From positions 1 through 6,040 of the forward strand of contig DGGS01000118.1 in assembly GCA_002392325.1 (NCBI GenBank): 6,040 nt of DNA, written 5' to 3'. The translations under genes were made by a program, and so were the position numbers. Source of the DNA: Bacteroidales bacterium UBA3868 (GTDB taxonomy: Bacteria; Bacteroidota; Bacteroidia; Bacteroidales; WCHB1-69). The notes beneath the pieces were generated by a model, which was given only the letters and a program-made list of their open reading frames with translations, was not told where the DNA came from and ran no database searches. Shown one piece after another: positions 1 to 5,385 of this stretch (its first letter is position 1; each line of letters starts with the position of its first letter).

Positions 1-863
1 CCGGCGAGGTGCTGGATGGCGCCGCTGATACCACAGGCCATGTAGAGGTTGGGGCGCACGGTCTTGCCGGTTTGTCCCACTTGTCGGCTGTGGTCGATGA
101 TGCCGGCGTCAACCATGGCGCGGGAAGAGGAGACTTCAGCACCCGGGAGCACATCGGCCAGGGCTTGCAATTTGTCGAAACCCGCTTTGTTGGCAACGCC
201 ACGGCCGCCGGAGATCAGGATCTTGGCATCCGTAATGTCCACCGTGCCCTTGTCTTCTTTCACATTCTTGACCAGACGCACTTTGAACTTGCTGCTGTCG
301 AAAGTGGGCTTGAAGTCGATGATTTCACCCTTGCGGCTGTTGTCGCGGGCCATTTTCTGCATCACGCCCGGGCGCACGGTTGACATTTGCGGTCTGTGCT
401 CCGTATTCAAGATGGTGGCCATAAGATTGCCACCGAAGGCGGGACGCGTGGAGGCCAGCTGCATATCCTCGGTGATCTCCAACTTCGTGCAGTCGGCGGT
501 CAAACCGGTGTTGAGGCGGCATGCCAAGCGCGGTGCAAGGTCACGGCCAATGGTGGAGGCGCCAATCAGCATGATGCTGGGCTTGAACTCCATCACCACT
601 TGGTAGATGGCTTGGGTGTATTGCTCTGTGAGATAGTCTTTTAACTCAGGAGCGTCCATGCAAATCACTTCGTCAGCGCCATATTCGATCAACATCTGGG
701 CCTGGTCCTTGATTTGATGGCCGGCTAAGACGGCCACCACCTTCTCGTGAAGGTCGGCGGAAAGCTCGTGTGCCTTACCGAGCAATTCCAAAGCCACGGA
801 TTGGATAACGCCGTCGCGTTGCTCCACAAATACATGAATGTTCTTATAATCAGTTTTTTCCAT
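1..863 (-). CDS. etfA: Electron transfer flavoprotein alpha subunit (EtfA), C-terminus cut by window edge
   Basis: This gene encodes the FAD-binding large subunit of electron transfer flavoprotein, which with EtfB passes electrons to or from the acyl-CoA dehydrogenase encoded upstream. Reading leftwards from an ATG at 863 gives 287 complete codons without a stop. The protein starts MEKTDYKNIHVFVEQRDG. The N-terminal nucleotide-binding-like domain (about 7-185) contains GASTIGRDLAPRLA near 101-114. The C-terminal FAD domain starts near 212 with ILISGGRGV (215-223), followed by SSSRAMVDAG (245-254), QVGQTGKTVRPN (261-272) and the start of the family signature LYMACGISGAIQHLAG (273-288). The QTGKTVRP wording, in contrast to the QTGKIVAP of mitochondrial-type ETF, recalls clostridial, bifurcating-type EtfA. 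EtfA is usually about 320-340 residues, so some 40-50 residues are missing beyond base 1. The gap to etfB is 18 bases with no Shine-Dalgarno motif, so the two are probably co-transcribed. Confidence 0.96.
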   Translation of the reverse strand, partial: MEKTDYKNIHVFVEQRDGVIQSVALELLGKAHELSADLHEKVVAVLAGHQIKDQAQMLIEYGADEVICMDAPELKDYLTEQYTQAIYQVVMEFKPSIMLIGASTIGRDLAPRLACRLNTGLTADCTKLEITEDMQLASTRPAFGGNLMATILNTEHRPQMSTVRPGVMQKMARDNSRKGEIIDFKPTFDSSKFKVRLVKNVKEDKGTVDITDAKILISGGRGVANKAGFDKLQALADVLPGAEVSSSRAMVDAGIIDHSRQVGQTGKTVRPNLYMACGISGAIQHLA

Positions 864-881
864 AGTCTTATAAATTCTCGG

Positions 882-1664
882 TTAAATAATATGTTTCTCT
901 TTCAGTTTCTTGACGATAATCTCAACAGCTTCCTCAGCATCGACTTCGAACACCTCGCCGGGTTGTTTCTGCGGTTTGGTGAACGACTTCTTCACGCGGG
1001 TGGGCGAGCCGGAGAGACCGAGGCGCTCCACTTCCACATCGAGTTTGTCAGCGCCCCACACTTCCACTTCCTTGTCGTAGGCCTCCATGATGCCCTTGAC
1101 GGTCATGTAGCGCGGTTTGATGGCGGAGGAAAGTACGGTGAGCACACAGGGCGTTTCCACTTCGAGAATCTGATAACCCTCTTCCGTCTCTTTGGTGACG
1201 GTGCAGAGTTTCTTGCCGTCAAAATCGAGATTGGTGGCGTAAGTGACCTGCGGGAGGTCCAAGTGCTGTGCCAGGGACACCGGGGTTTGGGCGGTGTCGC
1301 CGTCGATAGCCTGGCGGCCAGCCAGAATAAGGTCGTAGTCCAGCGTCTTGATGGCACCGGAGAGCGCGTAGGAGGTGGCCAGCGTGTCAGCGCCCGCGAA
1401 CTTGCGGTCAGACAGCAGGATGGCTCTGTCGGCGCCCATGGCGAAGGCCTCGCGGCAGATGGCGTCGGCTTGCGGTGGACCCATGGTGATGACGGTGACA
1501 TGCGCACCGAACTTGTCCTTCAGCTGCAATGCCATTTCCAAGGCCGATGCATCGTCCGGATTCAAAATTGAAGGAACACCGTCACGGATCAATGTGCCCG
1601 TCACCGGGTTGATCTTGATGACATTGGTGTTCGGAACCTGTTTTATTGTTACAATGATATTCAT
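882..1664 (-). CDS. etfB: Electron transfer flavoprotein beta subunit (EtfB), probably electron-bifurcating type
   Basis: This is the small subunit of electron transfer flavoprotein, 260 residues, the usual family length. It starts MNIIVTIKQVPNT, and NPDDASALEMALQLK lies at 35-49. Residues 85-101 (SDRKFAGADTLATSYAL) and 115-126 (AGRQAIDGDTAQ) are the stretches that separate bifurcating EtfB, with a second FAD at the beta site, from mitochondrial-type EtfB, which has a GKQAIDDD-like stretch and binds AMP. Here the DGDTAQ form is present. Residues after it read TPVS where I would expect VGPE, a small deviation. The loop that docks on acyl-CoA dehydrogenases corresponds to about 182-200 (IKPRYMTVKGIMEAYDKEV). 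The C-terminal arm SPTRVKKSF (220-228) to KLKEKHII is also family-typical. The start is preceded by A-rich sequence, as in Bacteroidota. It sits between the dehydrogenase (74-base gap) and etfA (18-base gap). The bifurcating assignment is inferred from motifs only. Confidence 0.96.
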   Translation of the reverse strand: MNIIVTIKQVPNTNVIKINPVTGTLIRDGVPSILNPDDASALEMALQLKDKFGAHVTVITMGPPQADAICREAFAMGADRAILLSDRKFAGADTLATSYALSGAIKTLDYDLILAGRQAIDGDTAQTPVSLAQHLDLPQVTYATNLDFDGKKLCTVTKETEEGYQILEVETPCVLTVLSSAIKPRYMTVKGIMEAYDKEVEVWGADKLDVEVERLGLSGSPTRVKKSFTKPQKQPGEVFEVDAEEAVEIIVKKLKEKHII

Positions 1665-1684
1665 TTTATGCTTTTTTATTTATT

Positions 1685-1727
1685 GAGACGCACGGCCTAT
1701 TATCGTGGAGACGCACGGTCGTGGTCT
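1685..1727. repeat. Two 11-base direct repeats, possible decayed palindromic element
   Basis: GAGACGCACGG occurs at 1685-1695 and 1708-1718, in the 74-base spacer between the dehydrogenase and etfB genes. After the second copy, AGAC (1709-1712) and CAC (1714-1716) can pair with GTG (1721-1723) and GTCT (1724-1727), an imperfect hairpin with one bulged G. Read in the operon direction there is no T-run after it, so it is not a standard terminator. The unit looks like half of a larger palindrome of the form GAGACGCACGG/CCGTGCGTCTC. Confidence 0.6.
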
Positions 1728-1738
1728 TTGCGATTTTT

Positions 1739-2878
1739 TTATTTGAATAATTTTCCGGCGATGACCATGCGTTGCACCTCAGAGGTACCCTCATAGATCT
1801 CAGTAATCTTGGCGTCACGCATCATGCGCTCCACTTCGTACTCGCGGGTGTAACCGTAACCGCCGTGGAACTGGACACACTTGGTGGTTGTCTCCATTGC
1901 GGTTTCCGCGCAGTACAACTTGGCCATGGCAGCGTCCACGGAATACGGAAGGTGCATGTCTTTCTTCCAAGCGGCCTGGCGCACCAGCAGACGGGCGGCT
2001 TGGATCTTGGTCTCGAGGTTGGCCATTTGGAACTGGGTGTTCTGGAACTGGGCCAGCGTCTTGCCGAACTGTTTGCGCTCTTTGGTGTATTTCACCGTTG
2101 CGTCCAACGCACCCTGGGCGATGCCGAGTGCCTGGGAGGCGATACCGATACGACCGCCATCCAGCGTCATCATGGCAATCTTGAAGCCCTTGCCGAGTTC
2201 ACCGAGCAGGTTGGCCTTCGGGATGCGGCAGTTTTCGAAAATCAACTCACAAGTGGCGGAACCGCGGATACCCATCTTCTTCTCCTTCTTGCCGATGGAG
2301 AAACCGGGGGTGCCCTTCTCCACGATGAAAGCAGAGATGCCCTTGGTGCCGAGCGACTTGTCGGTCATGGCCATAATCACATACACATGCGCATATCCTG
2401 CGTTGGTGATGAATATCTTGCTGCCGTTGAGCACCCATTCCTCACCATCCAACACGGCTGTGGTCTGCTGCATGGCAGCATCCGTACCAGCGTTGGGCTC
2501 GGTAAGGCCAAAGGCGCCAATCCACTCGCCGGAAGCGAGTTTCGGCAAATATTTCTGTTTCTGCTCCTCCGTGCCGAATTCCAGAATCGGGTTCATGCAC
2601 AGGGAGGTGTGCGCACTCACGATAACGCCTGTGGTGGCGCAAACCTTCGACAGTTCTTCCACTGCCATGATATACATTTGGTTGGTGCCGCCCTGTCCGC
2701 CGTATTCCACGGGGATGGGAATGCCCATGATGCCAATCTTGGCCATTTTCTCTACCGTCTCGATCGGGAAACGCTCCTGATCGTCAACCTCGGCTGCCAA
2801 CGGTTGAACTTCTTCCGCCGCAAATTTGCGGATCATCTGCAGGAAAAGTTCTTCTCTTTTGTTTAAACTAAAATCCAT
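1739..2878 (-). CDS. bcd: Short-chain acyl-CoA dehydrogenase, butyryl-CoA dehydrogenase type
   Basis: This cytosolic flavoenzyme should interconvert butyryl-CoA and crotonyl-CoA, with EtfAB as electron partner. Its 379 residues match the usual length. Visible landmarks are the alpha-helical N-terminal domain (1-120), the FAD/substrate motif GLTEPNAGTDAA (124-135) entering the beta domain, LNGSKIFITNAG (150-161), the GKGFKIAMMTLDGGRIGIA stretch (229-247), the flavin-contacting RKQFGKTLAQFQ (268-279), and the second family signature from QFHGGYGYTREYEVER (336-351) to RD (354-355). The catalytic base is the Glu of IYEGTSEVQ, E363, the position used by short-chain and butyryl-CoA dehydrogenases and not the position of isovaleryl or long-chain enzymes. 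The sequence recalls Megasphaera elsdenii Bcd closely along its whole length. Exact chain length preference cannot be read off; butyryl is inferred from E363 and from the etfBA and CoA-transferase neighbours. It is separated from the transferase gene by a 155-base repeat-rich spacer. Confidence 0.93.
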   Translation of the reverse strand: MDFSLNKREELFLQMIRKFAAEEVQPLAAEVDDQERFPIETVEKMAKIGIMGIPIPVEYGGQGGTNQMYIMAVEELSKVCATTGVIVSAHTSLCMNPILEFGTEEQKQKYLPKLASGEWIGAFGLTEPNAGTDAAMQQTTAVLDGEEWVLNGSKIFITNAGYAHVYVIMAMTDKSLGTKGISAFIVEKGTPGFSIGKKEKKMGIRGSATCELIFENCRIPKANLLGELGKGFKIAMMTLDGGRIGIASQALGIAQGALDATVKYTKERKQFGKTLAQFQNTQFQMANLETKIQAARLLVRQAAWKKDMHLPYSVDAAMAKLYCAETAMETTTKCVQFHGGYGYTREYEVERMMRDAKITEIYEGTSEVQRMVIAGKLFK

Positions 2879-2922
2879 TGTTCAGTTATTTGTGATTATT
2901 ATTCGATATTGTACTATTTTAA

Positions 2923-3018
2923 GTGAAATGGGTAAAAAGGTACATGTGGTGCATGTGGTGAAATGGGTACATGAGGATGATCCCTATCACCTCATTCACC
3001 TCCTTTACACCTTTTACC
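2923..3018. repeat. Direct and inverted repeat block between the CoA-transferase and dehydrogenase genes
   Basis: The 12-mer GTGAAATGGGTA occurs at 2923-2934 and again at 2958-2969. CATGTGGTG is tandemly duplicated at 2943-2951 and 2952-2960. The segment 2931-2978 is an imperfect inverted copy of 2980-3018: GGTAAAAAGGT at the left edge faces ACCTTTTACC at the right edge, and the centre is GAGGATGATCCCT. In RNA the block could fold into one long imperfect hairpin. It lies in the 155-base spacer after the transferase stop; no ORF is supported here. It resembles an intergenic repeat element, but whether it recurs elsewhere in the genome cannot be seen. Confidence 0.7.
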
Positions 3019-3033
3019 TCATGAACCTATCCA

Positions 3034-3696
3034 TTAATCCAATTGCATGGGTTTGAGGTCCGGGGAGACGGTGAAGTCAGCCTCCGTGGCGGCTTTCACA
3101 TCCTCAACGGTGAACTCGGGGTGCAACTCGGTGAGTACGAGGCCTTTGTCGGTGACGACCATGACACCCATTTCCGTGACAATCATGTCCACAGCGCCTT
3201 TAGCGGTGAGGGGCAGGTTGCATTTGTGCAGGATTTTGGGGTTGCCCTTTTGTGTGTGCTCCATGGCCACAATCACAGTCTTGGCTCCGATAAGGAGGTC
3301 CATAGCGCCACCCATACCCGGAGTGAGTTTGCCGGGGATCATCCAGTTGGCGATGTCGCCGTGTTCATCTACCTGCATAGCACCCAAAACAGTAGCGTCC
3401 ACATGGCCGCCGCGGATCAGGGCGAAGGAATCAGCCGAACTGAAAGAGACTGCGCCGGGTTGTGCAGTGATGAAGCCGCCGCCGGAGTTGATCAAATTCA
3501 AATCTTCTTTGCCTTCCTCAGGGGTGGGCCCCATTCCAATCATGCCATTCTCGGTTTGGAGAATCACATGCACATCGTTTGGCAAATAGTTAGGAACCAT
3601 GGTCGGCAGACCGATACCCAAGTTCACAACGTCGCCGTCTTTGAGTTCTTTGGCAACGCGCTTGGCAATCACTTCTCTCATTTGAGCTTTTTCCAT
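3034..3696 (-). CDS. atoA: Family I CoA-transferase subunit B (butyrate/acetoacetate type)
   Basis: This is the beta subunit of a two-subunit CoA-transferase that moves CoA between acyl-CoAs and short carboxylic acids, for example butyryl-CoA with acetate or acetoacetate. It has 220 residues, the same size as clostridial CtfB and E. coli AtoA. Motifs in order are VVNLGIGLPTMVPNYLP (23-39); LQTENGMIGMGP (46-57), holding the catalytic Glu at 49 that forms the glutamyl-CoA thioester; SGGGFITAQPG (71-81); LIRGGHVDATVLGAMQVD (93-110); NWMIPGKLTPGMGGAMDL (117-134); and KCNLPLTAKGAVD (158-170). Thr48 stands where many relatives have Ser. It is the first gene of the operon, and the alpha subunit gene is not directly upstream, because a divergent promoter region and an unrelated plus-strand gene lie there. 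The true substrate pair is not visible; atoA, ctfB and scoB are all names used for this family. The ATG at 3696 is the only start that fits the family N-terminus. Confidence 0.93.
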   Translation of the reverse strand: MEKAQMREVIAKRVAKELKDGDVVNLGIGLPTMVPNYLPNDVHVILQTENGMIGMGPTPEEGKEDLNLINSGGGFITAQPGAVSFSSADSFALIRGGHVDATVLGAMQVDEHGDIANWMIPGKLTPGMGGAMDLLIGAKTVIVAMEHTQKGNPKILHKCNLPLTAKGAVDMIVTEMGVMVVTDKGLVLTELHPEFTVEDVKAATEADFTVSPDLKPMQLD

Positions 3697-3738
3697 AATC
3701 GTGTATTATTTATTAATTGTTAATATTAAAAAACGAAA

Positions 3739-3755
3739 CGCCTATATTAAAGGCG
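3739..3755 (-). promoter_or_regulatory. Inverted repeat at the expected 5' end of the operon mRNA
   Basis: Arms CGCCT and AGGCG flank a 7-base AT loop, starting just downstream of the TATCTTTG box. In the minus-strand RNA it would form a small hairpin at the very 5' end, followed by a TTTCGTTTTTT run. It could protect the mRNA end, act as an operator overlapping the start site, or resemble a weak attenuator; nothing in the sequence decides between these. A perfect 10-base AT palindrome TTAATATTAA follows at 3720-3729. Confidence 0.35.
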
Positions 3756-3757
3756 GG

Positions 3758-3765
3758 CAAAGATA
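3758..3765 (-). promoter_or_regulatory. Bacteroidota-type -7 box of the CoA-transferase/bcd/etfBA operon
   Basis: On the minus strand the sequence reads TATCTTTG, an exact match to the Bacteroidota sigma-ABfr -7 consensus TAnnTTTG, directly preceded by a T-rich run. No TTTG at the canonical -33 spacing is visible. Transcription would start around 3750-3753, giving a leader of about 55 bases before the ATG at 3696. It is the only strong match in front of the operon. Confidence 0.65.
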
Positions 3766-3777
3766 CAAAAAAATGTT

Positions 3778-3785
3778 TATTTTTG
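3778..3785 (+). promoter_or_regulatory. Candidate -7 box for the divergent membrane protein gene
   Basis: The plus strand reads TATTTTTG, matching TAnnTTTG, about 33 bases before the ATG at 3819. The region is very T-rich, so a chance match is easier here than for the opposite promoter, and no -33 TTTG is visible. If real, the two divergent promoters are back to back within about 30 bases. Confidence 0.4.
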
Positions 3786-3818
3786 TTGCGATATTTCACA
3801 TTTTAAAACACAAACACT

Positions 3819-4316
3819 ATGGAGGAACAATTCAATAATGAGTTTGATAATGAAGTCGTTAATCAAATTCCAGAAAAACGGCATCAGTTTAATGAAACGG
3901 AAAAAGGGCTGATGACGCAGGCCTGTGCGTATGTGTACAGCATCAGCAAATGGATGAAATTCTTTTTCGTCCTGATGATTCTGGGTATCATTTTCATGGG
4001 CATTTTCGGCCTGGTATTCGCTTGCGGAGGTTCTTTGTTCAGCGCTGTCTCGGATGTGGCTTTCCCGGTATGGCTTTTCGGAATGGTGTATTTGGCATGT
4101 GCCGGCTTATATGTGGCCCCCGCCATTTACATGAGACGCATCTATAAGGCGGCAGACCAGACATTGATTGCCAATGACAATGCGGCCATGGTGGAATTTT
4201 TGAAGAATAACAAGTCGCTCTGGAAATATTTCGGAATATTGACCATTGTCTTGTTTGGCTTGAGCATCACGGTTTTTCCCCTTATCGGAGCCCTTGTTGG
4301 TTTGGCCAATCTATAA
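3819..4316 (+). CDS. Small three-pass membrane protein of unknown function (DUF5362-like)
   Basis: The product has 165 residues. An acidic, polar N-terminal segment (1-43) is followed by three hydrophobic segments at about 46-70, 82-105 and 137-163. The positive pair K44/K47 before segment 1 and the RRIYK cluster (106-110) after segment 2 suggest a cytoplasmic N-terminus, a cytoplasmic loop 106-136 and a periplasmic C-terminus. The pattern of KWMKF before the first segment and an amphipathic loop (KAADQTLIANDNAAMVEFLK) leading into WKYFGILTIV recalls the small Bacteroidota membrane proteins grouped as DUF5362; that assignment is from memory and unverified. No catalytic motif is visible. The gene is divergent from the butyrate operon and convergent with the secreted repeat protein gene. 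A TATTTTTG box at 3778-3785 could be its promoter. The ATG at 3819 is the first in frame, and the codon usage looks like that of a real gene. Confidence 0.85.
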   Translation: MEEQFNNEFDNEVVNQIPEKRHQFNETEKGLMTQACAYVYSISKWMKFFFVLMILGIIFMGIFGLVFACGGSLFSAVSDVAFPVWLFGMVYLACAGLYVAPAIYMRRIYKAADQTLIANDNAAMVEFLKNNKSLWKYFGILTIVLFGLSITVFPLIGALVGLANL

Positions 4317-4318
4317 TA

Positions 4319-4379
4319 GGAAATGGGTTGTTTCCATAGGTACATCTTCGGTACCCAAGTCACTTGCTTTGTCGGCAAG
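4319..4379. repeat. Three successive small inverted repeats in the convergent spacer
   Basis: Between the converging stop codons (4316 and 4383) lie three 17-base units, each with 5-base perfect arms and a 7-base loop: GGAAA/TTTCC at 4319-4335, GGTAC/GTACC at 4339-4355, and CTTGC/GCAAG at 4363-4379. None is followed by a T-run on either strand. The position suits a bidirectional transcription end, but a terminator function is only inferred from location. Confidence 0.45.
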
Positions 4380-4382
4380 GCG

Positions 4383-5348
4383 TTATTCCCGTACCACTTT
4401 GCCACCGCCCATGACCTCCACCTTCCCTACCTCGCTATAGTTTGAGAAGTACGAATCTGAGATATATGCGGTATCCGTGACATTGGCTTTAATTTGGCCT
4501 GCGCCACTATGCGTGATATGTGCTGTCTTCGTCACCAAGGATTGAGCCATTATATCTCCAAATCCAACGCAAAACAATCTAAGAGTTTCTGCTTTGCCGT
4601 TCAGAAACACATCGCCTGTTCCAATGTTTTTTAACTCCATCAGCTTCGCATTCAGGTTGAGAAGATTGATTTTGCCAGTGCCCTTGTTCTGCACGGTCAT
4701 GGTTCCGGTTGCGGTGTTCAGCAGGTTTGCAAACACATCACCCGTTCCCTGATTGTTCAACACGATAGAGTTGGCCGAACAGGCTTCAAGGGAGATGTTT
4801 CCAGTACCCGAATTGTGAAGGAGCAGGGATTCGGTGCTGACTACGGGGACGATGAAAGGGATACTTTCGCCAGTTTCCATGTCAAGCCGTTCCACAATCT
4901 TGATAGTGCCTGTTCCATTGTTATGCAATTCCAAGAATTTTCCAATATTCAACGCTGTTAAATTACAATTACCTGTGCCGTAATGCAAGACACTCAATTG
5001 TGGTTCATTGCGAGTGGCAATAAGCACATCGCTTGTGCCGTGCAAAGAAAGTTCCTTCAGAACAGGAAGCTGTATCTCCACCTGGATGCCCATATTCACT
5101 TGCGGTGCAGAGTCGTCCAGATAGAGATGAAGTTTTCCATCTACGACTTCAGCGTGGACATACTGTGAGTAATTATGGTTGTTGGCTTTTACGCTCCACA
5201 TTTGAGTTCCGGTGGATTGCTTTATGATGATGTTACCTGGCAAATCAATATCCACGGCTGTGACATCCATATCGGAATTGCCGTTTGATTGTGCATGCAA
5301 AATACTGATTGCCAAAATGATAATGCAGGTTAATGCTATTTTTTTCAT
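4383..5348 (-). CDS. Secreted GIN/DUF2807-type beta-helical repeat protein
   Basis: The ATG at 5348 is chosen because it begins a clear signal peptide, MKKIALTCIIILAISILHA, with likely cleavage before QSNG. An in-frame ATG at 5369 would add seven residues (MFLNPTP) and is less likely. The mature protein of about 300 residues is a ladder of short turns built round G-T-G: HGTSDV, YGTGNC, NGTGTI, SGTGNI, QGTGDV, KGTGKI, IGTGDV, VGFGDI and SGAGQI begin near residues 104, 124, 145, 181, 201, 223, 243, 262 and 282. The period is about 20 residues, with one break between the third and fourth units. This is the look of the GIN (DUF2807) domain, a right-handed beta-helix annotated as 'putative auto-transporter adhesin, head GIN domain' in Bacteroidota. 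Export to the periplasm or surface follows from the signal peptide; no lipobox or sorting domain is visible at the C-terminus (GGGKVVRE). Its role is unknown. It lies 37 bases after the WG-repeat gene, probably in one transcript. Confidence 0.88.
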   Translation of the reverse strand: MKKIALTCIIILAISILHAQSNGNSDMDVTAVDIDLPGNIIIKQSTGTQMWSVKANNHNYSQYVHAEVVDGKLHLYLDDSAPQVNMGIQVEIQLPVLKELSLHGTSDVLIATRNEPQLSVLHYGTGNCNLTALNIGKFLELHNNGTGTIKIVERLDMETGESIPFIVPVVSTESLLLHNSGTGNISLEACSANSIVLNNQGTGDVFANLLNTATGTMTVQNKGTGKINLLNLNAKLMELKNIGTGDVFLNGKAETLRLFCVGFGDIMAQSLVTKTAHITHSGAGQIKANVTDTAYISDSYFSNYSEVGKVEVMGGGKVVRE

Positions 5349-5385
5349 TGGTGTTGGATTTAAAAACATAAATAAGCGCTGAATG

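Noticed and set aside
747..1571. Plus-strand open frame (274 codons) spanning the etfA start and antisense to etfB
   Set aside because: It overlaps two certain genes on the other strand, crosses their boundary and shows no recognisable domain.
1665..1738. Intrinsic terminator between the dehydrogenase and etfB genes
   Set aside because: In the direction of transcription the hairpin is preceded by an A-run and is not followed by T residues. The T-run seen on the plus strand lies on the wrong side for the operon, and no plus-strand gene ends there.
1772..2866. Long plus-strand open frame (364 codons) antisense to the dehydrogenase gene
   Set aside because: It is a shadow of the well-conserved minus-strand acyl-CoA dehydrogenase. 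Its translation is rich in His, Leu and Gly with no family motif. The codon bias of the real gene leaves the opposite strand open.
2935..2942. TACCTTTT on the minus strand as an internal promoter for the dehydrogenase gene
   Set aside because: It misses the final G of TAnnTTTG, has no -33 element and lies within the repeat block, so it is too weak to list as a promoter.
3043..3723. Plus-strand open frame (226 codons) antisense to the CoA-transferase gene and running into the promoter region
   Set aside because: It is fully explained as the antisense of a conserved enzyme, and its product has no coherent domain pattern.
5349..5369. Upstream ATG at 5369 as the start of the GIN-type protein
   Set aside because: It would put seven non-basic residues in front of a textbook signal peptide that begins MKKIAL; the ATG at 5348 fits better.
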